Shown one piece after another: positions 24,301 through 33,010 of a stretch of DNA of 35,064 nucleotides; within the stretch, counting starts at the first letter, position 1; each line of letters begins with the position of its first letter. Source of the stretch: Bacillus sp. (in: firmicutes) (GTDB taxonomy: Bacteria; Bacillota; Bacilli; Bacillales; Bacillaceae); the NCBI GenBank assembly GCA_031180405.1, contig JAPSLU010000020.1, positions 1-35,064 on the forward strand, in the 5' to 3' direction. The notes under the pieces are model-generated. The model searched no databases and had not been told where the DNA came from. It saw only the letters and a list, made by a program, of their open reading frames with translations. The position numbers and the translations under genes are program-made.

Positions 24301-25074
24301 GTTCTCCGCTCGTGGAGCAGGGCCGGCTGGCTGCTTCGTTAGCTCCATTGCTCTTAATAGCTGTTCTTTAGCGCCAATAAGCTGCATCTCTATATCCTGT
24401 AGCAGATAGGTAATAAATGGCAGAGACCCAATATCGCTTTCTTCTATATCATACATCTCTGCAAGCTGATCAAGCCAAACACTTGGTGCTGGATGTGATC
24501 TAGAGAAAAAATAGAGCTCACGAATCAGTGACTGTAGCTCAAGATCACTTCGATCTGACGTATATCGGTCAACTAAGTCAAAAAATTCCTCATTGTCCTC
24601 TCTGCTATATTCCTCTTCAAACATTTCATCAAGAACCTCATCAATCAGTAATTGACCTTCTGTTTGATCAGCAATTCGGAAGCTTGGGTCAATATTAATT
24701 AAATAATAATATTTTCGAACAACCTGTAAGCAAAAAGAATGTAATGTTGAAATAGATGCCTTATTGAGCAACGTAAGCTGTCTGCGTAGGTGAAGAGATG
24801 ATGGATTCTCTTTCAATGCCTTCTCGAGCGCTTCCCCAATACGGTTCCTCATTTCAGCAGCGGAGGCATTTGTAAACGTAACAACTAGAAGTGAATCCAC
24901 ATCAACTGGATTTTCTCTGTTTAAAATCTTTCGGATGATACGTTCAACTAAGACAGCCGTTTTTCCAGAACCTGCTGCCGCTGCAACTAAAATATCCTGT
25001 CCGCTCGCAACAATTGCCTTCCATTGATCATCTGTCCATTGGCTGTTTTCAGGCTTTGGAATCAGTTCACTCAT
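21349..25074 (-). CDS. addA: AddA, helicase-nuclease subunit of AddAB
   Basis: The 1241-residue UvrD-like helicase has Walker A AAAGSGKT at 32-39, the Walker B-type DEYQDTN, the motif TIHSSKGLEFP and VALTRAKEKLYLLG, followed by a C-terminal RecB-family nuclease domain with Asp1181 and Lys1183 in LLDYKTD and the RYRVQIDLY motif. AddAB processes double-strand breaks and loads RecA after Chi recognition. It overlaps the end of addB by 8 nt. Length is close to the B. subtilis protein (1232). Confidence 0.96.
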   Translation of the reverse strand: MSELIPKPENSQWTDDQWKAIVASGQDILVAAAAGSGKTAVLVERIIRKILNRENPVDVDSLLVVTFTNASAAEMRNRIGEALEKALKENPSSLHLRRQLTLLNKASISTLHSFCLQVVRKYYYLINIDPSFRIADQTEGQLLIDEVLDEMFEEEYSREDNEEFFDLVDRYTSDRSDLELQSLIRELYFFSRSHPAPSVWLDQLAEMYDIEESDIGSLPFITYLLQDIEMQLIGAKEQLLRAMELTKQPAGPAPRAENLEDDLKQISEVIAHTQSWDELGELIKKFKMTRAKVVKGDQYDKSLTDQVTTLRNAAKKQIEQLRDELFSRSLQHYIQDFEHLRPVVKKLVSLVQQFADRYESMKKEKGMVDFADLEHYCLQILQTEEDKPSEASLYYKQRFVEVLVDEYQDTNLVQESILKLVTKDEEATGNLFMVGDVKQSIYRFRLAEPFLFLSKYKRFTQIPENTGMRIDLSKNFRSRSEVLDGTNYLFKQIMGETVGEIVYDHDAELKLGAEYPENNHMSTELLLVERGGDEQSTEKEELEAEGVFDEQELETVQLEARLMAKKIKTLIDEQFQVYDRGIGGTRNITYRDVVILLRSMPWAPQIMEEFKQAGIPVYANLSNGYFEATEVAIMLAVLKIIDNPFQDIPLASVLRSPVVGLSENELALIRTYDRKGTFYDAVKAFIHSGKQDHRELFEKLSPFIELLQGWRELARQGSVSDLIWQLYRDTKFFDFVGGMPGGKQRQANLRALYDRARQYEATSFRGLFRFLRFIERMQDRGDDLGAARALGEQEDVVRLMTIHSSKGLEFPIVFVAGLSKQFNMMDLNKKYLLDKELGFGTKLINPKLRVSYPTLPYIALKKKMRMELLAEEMRVLYVALTRAKEKLYLLGTLKDFDKTITNWRNHLSHSDWLLPDFERAKAKSYLDWIGPALIRHKDCVVLSEGQVCFNEEIASHPSRWTIEKVKGEELQETFKAEQEINLELLTSIQKGEVVSLESDLKPLVQDQLSWSYPYKQATRSRSKQSVTELKRQREVQDEYSGQQLIKKSSPQSLLYNRPSFMQGKSITPAEKGTAMHAVMQHIDLSEEITERTILKKVEELVQREILSAELAKVIDVNQIAAFFSSDLGHRMVNAENVYREVPFSYALEANQLYENMNDEPILIQGVIDCLFEDKQGTVLLDYKTDTIKGRFSNETTAVEELLKERYRVQIDLYTKAVEDILHRPLQEKYLFFFDGGYLINM

Positions 25075-28000
25075 GACGTGCAGCCTCCTCTCGCAGTTTC
25101 CTTAACACTTCATCATTTTTTTCACTTTTTAAGATTCGGAAATTATTTTCTTCTAGGGATTCATCAAACTGACAGACAGATTTATATTCACAATACGTAC
25201 ATGGCATTTTATCCTTGAGCTTGTACGGACTAATGTCAATTACGCCATCTGTAATATTTGTTCCTATCTTTTTAAACGTTGAACGCACATGGTTACGTAA
25301 CAAATTAAATTCTTCTTCACTAGCAATAGACGAGGTTGAACGGAAACCTCCATCTTTTTTCAAGCCTGCAGCAATAATATTTGATGTGCTCCCTTCTGTA
25401 AGCGAGTCATCCATTAACCGAACGGCTTCTTCATCACCCAGCAATAAACCTTTCATCTTAAACTTCTTAAAAATTTCGTCGTCCAATTTATCTTCTGGTA
25501 ACAACGATGAAGCCTGAATCATCGGATCATGCACATGGAAATATAACACACCAGCAGGAGTCGCCTTTACACCTAACCATGTGGTCGAATTTGAAATAAT
25601 CACATCTAGGTACGTCAGCATTTGCAACGCTAAACCATAATACACTTCAGAAAGCTGAACATTTTTTTCACTAGATTTATAGTCAACTATACGTAATAAC
25701 ACACCATTTGAACCTGTCGCTTTATCTACACGGTCAATTCTCCCAGCTACCTCCATCGTGCATCCATTTGGTAATGTAAAGCGAATTGGTGGAAGCTCTC
25801 CCCCTTTACCAAAACCGAGCTCTAAGCTAACTGGAGCAAAACCGCTAGCTTTAGCATGTTCGCTTAAAATAGATGAAGCACGAGCAAGGATTTTTTGAAG
25901 CTTTCGTTTTATATAATGATAGCGATTTGAGCTAAGTAAAATCTCCTTTTGCAAGCGTGGTGCTAATCTTTCAACAGCATCATTTGAGAGTCGCTCACAT
26001 TGTTCTTTCGTGAGCTCTTTCCAATCTAGCTTTAGCTGCTGCAATCGGTCCGAAATGAGCTTTAAGGCAGAGTGGAACATTTGCCCGATATCAGGTGCCT
26101 CAAGCTTGAAAAACTGTCTTTCTCTAAGCTTTAGACCGTGTGAGGCAAAATGGGAAAATGGGCAGCTATTAAATTTCTCCATACGCGACACACTGCCTTG
26201 AATATGTTCACCGTAGAGCTCCCTGCTTATTGTTGTATCCAGCTTTTCCGGTTTATTTTCATAAGTTAAACTACTTAATACTCTTTTAGTAATTTGCTGA
26301 TTCTCAGATGCAACAAAGTAATTATATGCATCCCACCATAACGGATGAATAGGGTAGCCTCGCTTCCATGATTGCAACTGAGATGTTATATAGGAAAGTG
26401 TTACATGCTGATTAACGATAAACGATAATTGCTCTTCGGCTGTTAGCTGCTCAGGCTCATTCAGTAGCCGTTGTTGTTCAATAGCAGGAAACATTTCCTG
26501 CATTCGCTTAATGATCACCGATGGTAATAAGGCCTTTCCTTCCTCATCTGCCATTGGAAAAGATATATAAAGTCTTTCAGATGGACTTGATAGAGCCATA
26601 TATATAACAAAGTTTTCATCAAGGAGTTGCTGTCTTGCTGTAGGGGCTAATTCAACACCATGATAGTGAAGTGCCTCTCTGTCATCCTCTGTTAATATAC
26701 CTTCTTCCTTCGGTCTAGCTGGAATTACTCCATCATTGGCACCGACAATGAATGAACATTTCACATGGAAGAATCTTGACTTTTCTAGGTCCGCTATTAA
26801 CACCTGGTCAATGGCCGGGGGAACTAGGGAAAATTTCATCGATTCTAATCCTGTTTCAAGCATTTCAGAAAACAGCTTTAATGAAATCGGCTCCTCTGCC
26901 ATCATTTCAACGAACTCATCTAATAAATTCACAACAGCCTGCCATACTTGATCATGCTCCCTTGCTTCCAACAGCTGTCCCTTTTCCTCAGCCTTCATCC
27001 GAAGTGTTTCTAACTTCTCAGGAATCTGTAATTCTTCTAAATACAAGTATAATGCCTCAGCAAGGGAACGACCGTTTTTACTGTGTTTTAATCGTTTATG
27101 AAAAGATTTAATCGGTTTAACGATCAGGTCGCGGAGGTGATTTAATTTTTCTTCCATTTGTTTTTCTTCATCTGTCACGACAAACTCATCATCAAGTGAA
27201 TAAAAGCGGCGATAGCGCCAACGCTCATCCTTCGTCCACTTGGAGCCTTGAATTCCGTAAGACAAAACATAGTTCTCTAGCAAATCCATGTCTTCGCGAA
27301 TAGATTGGTTATTTTGTTCTATTGGAAATAATAACTCTGTTTTAATCCCACGGAACACGGCCTCGTATCGCCAATGTCCATTGATAACCTCTAGTGTAGA
27401 ACGAATGAGTTCAACTAATGGATGATTTAGCATGGAACGTTTTTGATCAATGAAAAATGGAACTTCAAAATCTCGAAATACTTGCTCAATCACATCTCGA
27501 TATTCATTTGAATTGCGAACAAGCAAGGCGATGTCACGATAACGGTAATTCTCTTCTCTCACTAGTGATTGAACTTTTCTTGCAATCCCTTCAATTTCAG
27601 AACGGCGGTTTGCAGCTTGATAGAGTGTAAGACTTGTTTTATCTTCATAAACAGTTGTTGGTCTGATGTCATAATATGTTTCTAAATGCTGTAATGATGG
27701 GCTGCTCATAAAACGATGCTGCTCGTTCATTATTAGCGGCTCTTCTATTTGTTGTCCGGTTTCATTAGCCAGCTGGAGAATTTTATTATATGTTCTTCCA
27801 GTCATTTGGAATAAATGCAATTCATGTGGCAAAAAATCCTCATACGCCTTATCTGCAGTGAGCGCTATTTTCACATTTCTTACGTGCTTTAGTAAAGAAC
27901 CTATTACCTCAAATTCTTGGGGTGTAAAGCTATGAAAACCATCGATATAAATATCAGCAGATTGTAAATAACTAGAATCCTGCACTTTTTCTGCAAGAAG

Positions 28001-28558
28001 CTTCAAGTAATCCTCAGAGTCAACATACTGTTCACTTAATTGGATTTCCATATGTTTATAAAGAATCGCCATGTCATGAAGCTTATCGGTTAAGGACTTT
28101 TTATCAAGCTCTGTTTGTGCGCTTGCTACATAATTCTCTAGCTCTTCTGGTGATAAGCAATAACGCTTGAATTCTGTAAGCATTGCTTCTAACTGCTCAA
28201 TGAATCCATTTTTATCACTAGCTTTTGCAAATACCTTAAAATCCTGTTTATATTGCTCAACAAGTTTTCTTAGTAACATTTGAATCCCTGTACTTGAAAG
28301 ATGGTGGCGCGTCATTCCGCCTGTTTCCTGTAAAACCCTCCAAGCTAAGCGACTAAAGCTAAAGGTTTGAGCTCTGATCATTCCACCTAGATTTGGCGTC
28401 CGAATTAATTCATACTCAGCACCAAATGTCATCTGATCCGGAACAAGGTAAATAATTGGTCGTCCGATTGGCGCTTCAAATAATCGATCTCTTATTTCAT
28501 TTAATATCATCTCTGTTTTTCCACTTCCAGAGCGACCTAGAATAAATTGAATTGTCAC
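25067..28558 (-). CDS. addB: AddB, Chi-scanning and nuclease subunit of AddAB
   Basis: The 1163-residue product has Walker A GRSGSGKT at 8-15, a degenerate helicase core, and a C-terminal nuclease domain with RIVDYKSSEKNV. The four iron-sulphur Cys expected for AddB are present: one in NSCPFSHF near residue 800 and Cys1120, Cys1123 and Cys1129 in PCTYCEYKSVCQF. It starts at GTG 28558 with a weak ribosome binding site (GCGGGG), which also occurs in related AddB genes. It is first in the addBA pair. The upstream 260 bp contains a GAAGAGCTCTTC palindrome at 28661-28672. Confidence 0.95.
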   Translation of the reverse strand: MTIQFILGRSGSGKTEMILNEIRDRLFEAPIGRPIIYLVPDQMTFGAEYELIRTPNLGGMIRAQTFSFSRLAWRVLQETGGMTRHHLSSTGIQMLLRKLVEQYKQDFKVFAKASDKNGFIEQLEAMLTEFKRYCLSPEELENYVASAQTELDKKSLTDKLHDMAILYKHMEIQLSEQYVDSEDYLKLLAEKVQDSSYLQSADIYIDGFHSFTPQEFEVIGSLLKHVRNVKIALTADKAYEDFLPHELHLFQMTGRTYNKILQLANETGQQIEEPLIMNEQHRFMSSPSLQHLETYYDIRPTTVYEDKTSLTLYQAANRRSEIEGIARKVQSLVREENYRYRDIALLVRNSNEYRDVIEQVFRDFEVPFFIDQKRSMLNHPLVELIRSTLEVINGHWRYEAVFRGIKTELLFPIEQNNQSIREDMDLLENYVLSYGIQGSKWTKDERWRYRRFYSLDDEFVVTDEEKQMEEKLNHLRDLIVKPIKSFHKRLKHSKNGRSLAEALYLYLEELQIPEKLETLRMKAEEKGQLLEAREHDQVWQAVVNLLDEFVEMMAEEPISLKLFSEMLETGLESMKFSLVPPAIDQVLIADLEKSRFFHVKCSFIVGANDGVIPARPKEEGILTEDDREALHYHGVELAPTARQQLLDENFVIYMALSSPSERLYISFPMADEEGKALLPSVIIKRMQEMFPAIEQQRLLNEPEQLTAEEQLSFIVNQHVTLSYITSQLQSWKRGYPIHPLWWDAYNYFVASENQQITKRVLSSLTYENKPEKLDTTISRELYGEHIQGSVSRMEKFNSCPFSHFASHGLKLRERQFFKLEAPDIGQMFHSALKLISDRLQQLKLDWKELTKEQCERLSNDAVERLAPRLQKEILLSSNRYHYIKRKLQKILARASSILSEHAKASGFAPVSLELGFGKGGELPPIRFTLPNGCTMEVAGRIDRVDKATGSNGVLLRIVDYKSSEKNVQLSEVYYGLALQMLTYLDVIISNSTTWLGVKATPAGVLYFHVHDPMIQASSLLPEDKLDDEIFKKFKMKGLLLGDEEAVRLMDDSLTEGSTSNIIAAGLKKDGGFRSTSSIASEEEFNLLRNHVRSTFKKIGTNITDGVIDISPYKLKDKMPCTYCEYKSVCQFDESLEENNFRILKSEKNDEVLRKLREEAARHE

Positions 28559-28819
28559 GTTTATACCCCGCTAACGTTTTAGAATCTTGGTTTTTATATG
28601 GAAAAATAAATACCACAACTAAAATAGCGTGGTAGTCTTTGATTTATTAGTCTAAAGAAGGAAGAGCTCTTCTACGAAGTTATGTTTCTATAAAAACAAT
28701 GTCTCTTACTATTTTACTTTACTTTTCAAGCAAATTCCATTTTTCGTCTCTACCAACTTTTGTCTTAGGGAACCGATACGGGTTGAGGAGCATAAAATGG
28801 GTGAAGGAGGTGATATGAT

Positions 28820-29956
28820 ATGAGGGATCAGCTTGTAAATCTCTATTTTTGGCTTGCAGCTGTTTGTGTAGCAAGTAATATATATTTACTTATTCCTATC
28901 TATTCTGTCCTTTCAGAAGGTCTGTCTATTACATATGAAGAGGCTGTTTTCTCTAGCACACTGTTTACCTTTTGTTATGCAGTTGGCCTCTTAAGTTTTG
29001 GACCCATTTCTCGAACCTTCTCCAAAAGATATGTTTTATGTTTAGGTATGATGGCATCTTTTCTGTTAACACTCAGTCTCACTACCGCTTCCTCTTTATT
29101 AAGCTTCTATGTTCTTAGAGGCCTTCAAGGAATTGTATTGGGAAGTTTTGCCCCTGTTGCCTACGCTTACTGCTTTGACGCTTTTCCTTTAAAACGACGA
29201 ACATTTGTGATCGCCATTATCAATACTGGTTTTTTAATGGCAGGGATTATTGGACAGCTTATTAGCTCAACCCTTGTTTTTACTTTTGATTGGCGAGCGG
29301 TTTTTTACTTTTTTAGCTTCTCCTATTTACTTCTTTCGATTTGTTCTATCTATCTACTTCCAAAAGTTAATAATAGTAAGATCACTCGCCCCCCCTTATC
29401 ATCTAGTCGACTTATTCAAACACCTGTCATACTAGGATTAAGTATGACATTTATTACACTTATGTCGTTCGTATCTTTTTATGAAGAGCTAGCTCAATAT
29501 TATCTTGGGCAAGAACAAGCATTATTTTTTAGTAGATGCATCGCATTAATCGGTACTCCACTTTCATTGTTAAGTGGTCATTGGTTAAAAAAATGGAACC
29601 CCATAAACATGATGCTTAGTTGCTTATCATTTATAATCATTTCATTTTCGTTTATGCTGGCAGTCAAACAATTAGTCACCATGACAATTTTATCCATACT
29701 GTTTGTCTCTGCAATTGCCGTTTTTATTCCGTCTTTAATTACATTTATTTGTGAGGCTGCTGCTGAAAAACGCGCCACTGCTATATCACTTTATTCATTC
29801 ACATTACTAACAGGAGCAAGCCTTGGACCTATTGTTTCTAACATTTTATCTTTCCAAGCAACATTGCTTTTATTTATTTCCTTGTTTGGAACGGCTTGTC
29901 TGTTATTAGTACGATTACAGATACAACATAAGCAGGATAAAGAAAGGGGCTATTGA
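28820..29956 (+). CDS. MFS transporter, arabinose-efflux-like
   Basis: The 378-residue product has about 11-12 transmembrane helices and no large soluble domain. The loop between helices 2 and 3 has GPISRTFSKR, a variant of the MFS signature, and helix 4 carries RGLQGIVLGSFAPVAYAY, typical of the drug and arabinose-efflux group. The start follows AAGGAGGTG with 8-nt spacing; an out-of-frame ATG at 28815 ends at once. It is divergent from addB and convergent with the thiolase gene. Substrate unknown. B. subtilis has an MFS gene (yhjO) in the same general region, but orthology is not shown. Confidence 0.8.
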   Translation: MRDQLVNLYFWLAAVCVASNIYLLIPIYSVLSEGLSITYEEAVFSSTLFTFCYAVGLLSFGPISRTFSKRYVLCLGMMASFLLTLSLTTASSLLSFYVLRGLQGIVLGSFAPVAYAYCFDAFPLKRRTFVIAIINTGFLMAGIIGQLISSTLVFTFDWRAVFYFFSFSYLLLSICSIYLLPKVNNSKITRPPLSSSRLIQTPVILGLSMTFITLMSFVSFYEELAQYYLGQEQALFFSRCIALIGTPLSLLSGHWLKKWNPINMMLSCLSFIIISFSFMLAVKQLVTMTILSILFVSAIAVFIPSLITFICEAAAEKRATAISLYSFTLLTGASLGPIVSNILSFQATLLLFISLFGTACLLLVRLQIQHKQDKERGY

Positions 29957-29975
29957 GCTAAAGCCCCAAAACTTT
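29944..29975. terminator. Short bidirectional terminator
   Basis: GGGGCT at 29946-29951 pairs with AGCCCC at 29962-29967. It includes the MFS stop codon in its loop and lies between two convergent genes only 17 nt apart. Confidence 0.55.
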
Positions 29976-31143
29976 ATCTTTCTATAAAAAGAGCAACTCC
30001 AATGCCCCCACCAACACAGAGTGAAGCAAGCCCTTTTTGTGCATCACGACGTTGCATTTCGTGTAAAAGACTCACAACAATTCTAGAGCCCGTACAACCT
30101 ATTGGGTGCCCTAAACTAATCCCACTACCATTCACATTTACTTTTTCTCTATCTAATTCCAGCTGCTTTTCAACTGCAAGATATTGTGCCGCAAATGCCT
30201 CATTAATTTCGATAACATCAAGATCATCAACAGTCCAATCTAAGGCTTTTAATCCTTTTTGAATAGCAGGAACAGGACCAATTCCCATTAATTTTGGATC
30301 AACACCCGATACAGTATAGTGGGAAATTTTCCCTAAGATCGGCAATCCTCTTTGCTCTGCTTCTTCCCGAGCCATTAACACAATCGCAGCAGCACCATCA
30401 TTGAGAGAAGAAGCATTACCAGCTGTGACCGAGCCATTTTCTTTAAAAATAGGCGGTAATGATGCTAGTTTTTCACTCGAAACCTGTCTCGGACCTTCAT
30501 CTTGAGTAACTGTCACTTCTCCTTTCCTTGTCTTCACCCTAATCGGGAGGATCTCATCCGAAAATTTACCACTTGCAATTGCTGCTATTGCACGATTTTG
30601 GCTTGATAACGCAAGCTCATCTTGCTCTTCTCTTGATATACTATACTTCTCAGCCACATTCTCAGCTGTTTCCCCCATCATAATGTGATGAATTGGGTCC
30701 TCTAATATCTCCCACACACTATCTGTAACTTGACTATGCTGAAGACGTGAGCCCCAGCGGTGCTGTTTCAATAAGTATGGACTTGAACTCATCACTTCTA
30801 CCCCACCAGCGATGACAATAGTTGATTGACCTGTTTGTATTTGCATAGCCGCAGAAAGAATAGATTGAAGACCTGACGCACACTGTCTTTGAATGGTATA
30901 GCCTGTTGTTGTGTCAGGAAACTCCGCTAAAAGAGCTGATGTACGTGCAGTATTAGGTTCATCTGTTCGTTGTATACAATGCCCAAGAATAACTTCCTCT
31001 ACCTCATGTTTCTCTAGATTACTTCGTTTCACAACTTCATCTAAAACAGGTACTGCTAACTGGGTAGGCAACAGGTCTTTGAAAGCGCCACCAAAAGTAC
31101 CGATAGGAGTCCTTACTGCCGCCGTGATAACCACCTCACGCAT
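29974..31143 (-). CDS. Thiolase (acetyl-CoA acetyltransferase type)
   Basis: The 389-residue product joins or cleaves acyl-CoA units (two acetyl-CoA to acetoacetyl-CoA, or the reverse). Catalytic residues are all visible: nucleophile Cys88 in QRQCASG, His346 in GHPIGCTGSR, and Cys376 in LCVGGG, plus NEAFAAQ at 314-320. Length is typical of biosynthetic thiolases such as MmgA (about 390). The start follows AAGGGGGAT. No partner genes for beta-oxidation or isoprenoid synthesis are adjacent, so direction and pathway are open; B. subtilis has a thiolase gene (yhfS) close to comK. Confidence 0.88.
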   Translation of the reverse strand: MREVVITAAVRTPIGTFGGAFKDLLPTQLAVPVLDEVVKRSNLEKHEVEEVILGHCIQRTDEPNTARTSALLAEFPDTTTGYTIQRQCASGLQSILSAAMQIQTGQSTIVIAGGVEVMSSSPYLLKQHRWGSRLQHSQVTDSVWEILEDPIHHIMMGETAENVAEKYSISREEQDELALSSQNRAIAAIASGKFSDEILPIRVKTRKGEVTVTQDEGPRQVSSEKLASLPPIFKENGSVTAGNASSLNDGAAAIVLMAREEAEQRGLPILGKISHYTVSGVDPKLMGIGPVPAIQKGLKALDWTVDDLDVIEINEAFAAQYLAVEKQLELDREKVNVNGSGISLGHPIGCTGSRIVVSLLHEMQRRDAQKGLASLCVGGGIGVALFIER

Positions 31144-31278
31144 CTTCCCATCCCCCTTATTAAAACATTTTTAAGCTAAGCAAATGTTCATAATTTTATT
31201 ATATGATAGATTTTTAGAAATATGGAAAGAGGTTATGAAAAGTTGGGAAGCAACTTTATTTTCCTGTTACTGTTTTTG

Positions 31279-31398
31279 TTATTTACCACCTGTTCTGATT
31301 ACTGCTCCATTTCCTGGTGCATTGTCTTCATTAGTTGCGTACTTTTCGCCCTTCATTTCATTACCCTTTACATGTCGTGGTCTATTCTCCGTAACGTG
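31279..31398 (-). CDS. Possible small hydrophilic protein gene or remnant (up to 39 codons)
   Basis: A minus-strand frame is open from 31398 to a TAA at 31279. It ends in NEMKGEKYATNEDNAPGNG followed by AVIRTGGK, preceded by ENRPRHVKG. The Gly/Asn/Lys-rich, strongly hydrophilic composition resembles small spore or disordered Bacillus proteins. No start codon exists at the 5' end of the frame. An internal ATG at 31356 with AAAGGG seven nt upstream would give a 25-residue peptide. Either a very small gene or the tail of a decayed one. Plus-strand frames over the same DNA look like artefacts. Confidence 0.35.
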   Translation of the reverse strand, partial: HVTENRPRHVKGNEMKGEKYATNEDNAPGNGAVIRTGGK

Positions 31399-31460
31399 CT
31401 ACTCGCCCTCTATACAGACATATTTTCCTTAACCATTCATCATTTCCAAGCTAATACTAA

Positions 31461-31510
31461 ATAAAAAATGCTAACTCAAACATGGCGTCTTCCCAAGTGA
31501 GTTAGCATTA
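31461..31510 (-). terminator. Terminator of sipV
   Basis: AATGCTAACTCA at 31467-31478 is the exact reverse complement of TGAGTTAGCATT at 31498-31509. On the minus strand the right arm overlaps the sipV stop codon and the hairpin is followed by TTTTTTAT. Confidence 0.8.
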
Positions 31511-32011
31511 TTTTTTATCCTCTACCGTTCCGATAACATGCTCTATCTTTACTAGTCCAAAATGACGACTGTCTCGACTTTGGAGACGATTATCTCCAAT
31601 AACGAAAATAAATCCTTCCGGAATACGTGCTTTGTCAATAATCTCTTCAAGAGTGAAGCTTCCTGTTTTTTTATTTATATCCATGTCTTCTGGAGATAAA
31701 AACGGCTCATTAACTGCCTTTCCGTTCACATATAACTGATCATCCTTATAATGAATTTCATCACCAGGTAAACCAATGACTCTTTTCACATAGATTTCTT
31801 CACTATTTGGCAGATGAAAAAGAACAACATCAAACCTTTTTAATGATGAAAAATATAAGCCCAACTTATTTATTGATAGCAACCGACCTTCTTGATAAGT
31901 TGGTTGCATTGATACACCTTCTACTTTGTATTCTATGAAAACTATATTCTTAATAAAGATAGCTGTTAAACATATTCCAACTGCGGTATAAGCAATTCTC
32001 CGTTTTTTCAT
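31508..32011 (-). CDS. sipV: Type I signal peptidase SipV
   Basis: The 167-residue membrane protease removes signal peptides on the outer face of the membrane. One N-terminal transmembrane helix (about 6-26) is followed by the catalytic Ser34 in EGVSMQPT, Lys76 in YVKRVIGLPGDE and the box GDNRLQSRDSR at 139-149. A single membrane segment and short length are typical of the Gram-positive P-type enzymes; B. subtilis SipV is 168 residues and lies next to yhjE as here. The start follows GAGGAGG, 14 nt after yhjE, so the two form an operon. Confidence 0.92.
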   Translation of the reverse strand: MKKRRIAYTAVGICLTAIFIKNIVFIEYKVEGVSMQPTYQEGRLLSINKLGLYFSSLKRFDVVLFHLPNSEEIYVKRVIGLPGDEIHYKDDQLYVNGKAVNEPFLSPEDMDINKKTGSFTLEEIIDKARIPEGFIFVIGDNRLQSRDSRHFGLVKIEHVIGTVEDKK

Positions 32012-32025
32012 ACAACCTCCTCAAG

Positions 32026-32643
32026 TTAGCGACCTCTTTTTCCTGCTGTCATTGTTGTATTCAGACGCTTTTCTACACGCTTACCAACAAACCATAATAA
32101 AAAGATGACAACACCTGCAATGACTGCTCTTGTCGGTTGTGTAATAAGAGCATGTAAATCCTGACCGATAAAGCTAACTAAAAAAATCATCACAAATTTA
32201 CCAGATAGGACTGCTAAAGTAAACTGCCAAAAGCTTACTCTTGAAAGACCTGCAACAACATTAATGGCAGCTGAAGGAGTAAATGGGAAGCACAGTATTA
32301 GAAAAAGCGGGCTAAATCCTCTTCGTTCAATCCATGTTAACAGCCTTTTTATCCCCTTTTTTTCCTTAATAGTGCGGAGCAACCGCCACTCGCCAAGCTT
32401 CCTCATAACAATGAATACAATGATAGCACCTGAACAAGCACCCACCCAAGATAAAAAAAATCCCATCCATAGTCCAAACGAATTAACATTTGCAACAATG
32501 AAGGCTACAAGTGGTAAGAAAGGAAAAAACGCTTCTAACAATGGTAATAATATAGCAAAAAATGGTCCTAAGGAACGGTATGTTTCAACTAGCTCCATTA
32601 GATAGTCTAGAGTAAAAATATCCTGTAACGTCTCCAAGTTCAT
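32026..32643 (-). CDS. yhjE: DedA/TVP38 (SNARE-associated) family membrane protein YhjE
   Basis: The 205-residue product has five or six hydrophobic segments and the family motifs GACSGAIIVFIVMRKLGEW (about 67-85) and FPFTPSAAINVVAGLSR. TVP38/DedA proteins act in membrane lipid or proton homeostasis; the substrate is not settled. The frame opens at 32682, but the ATG at 32643 follows GAGGAG and gives the length of B. subtilis YhjE (207). It is first gene of the yhjE-sipV pair. Confidence 0.88.
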   Translation of the reverse strand: MNLETLQDIFTLDYLMELVETYRSLGPFFAILLPLLEAFFPFLPLVAFIVANVNSFGLWMGFFLSWVGACSGAIIVFIVMRKLGEWRLLRTIKEKKGIKRLLTWIERRGFSPLFLILCFPFTPSAAINVVAGLSRVSFWQFTLAVLSGKFVMIFLVSFIGQDLHALITQPTRAVIAGVVIFLLWFVGKRVEKRLNTTMTAGKRGR

Positions 32644-32710
32644 CCAAATCTCCTCATAAAATCCTTTGTATCTATTGTACACACTTATGTTAAAACTTAA
32701 AAGGAATAAG

Positions 32711-32890
32711 AAAAGCGAGAAGCGGCTTGGTCAGCCTCTGGCAATAACACAATTTAGACTAGAAAGCTTACCTTGCCTCAATTCTAAATTAGTTTAAACC
32801 TAGAAGCAATTACATACGTGACACCCTATGCTTCGGGGTTAATCATATTATTTTTTCAAAAAAGGTAATACTGCTGTGCTAGACCAAAAC
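32711..32890. repeat. Dispersed hairpin repeat R1, copy 3 (degenerate)
   Basis: It retains AAAAGCGAGAAGCGGCTTGGTC, GGCAATAACA and, near the end, AAAAGGTAATACTGCTGTGCTAGACC, but the middle carries extra sequence (ATACGTGACACCCTATGC) and the second hairpin is eroded. It lies in the gap between the divergently transcribed yhjE and yhjD. Confidence 0.6.
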
Positions 32891-32941
32891 TAAGTTGAAA
32901 TTTTATAGTTTTTACCTTTATCCATTCTAAAGTATGACTAC

Positions 32942-32970
32942 TTGCGAACTTACGCATCATCAATTATAAT
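32942..32970 (+). promoter_or_regulatory. SigA-type promoter of yhjD
   Basis: TTGCGA at 32942-32947 and TATAAT at 32965-32970 are separated by 17 bp. The start would be about 35 nt before yhjD, with AGGGGG as ribosome binding site near 32998. Confidence 0.65.
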
Positions 32971-33010
32971 AAACAGGAACAAATGTTCTGTTTAGACAGG
33001 GGGCATTTCT

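Noticed and set aside
31184-31464. Two overlapping plus-strand ORFs of about 80 residues, hydrophobic and Cys-rich
   Set aside because: They run in different frames with no good ribosome binding site and end at the sipV terminator. The minus strand of the same DNA has a more protein-like frame. Hydrophobic composition is expected from a T-rich strand.
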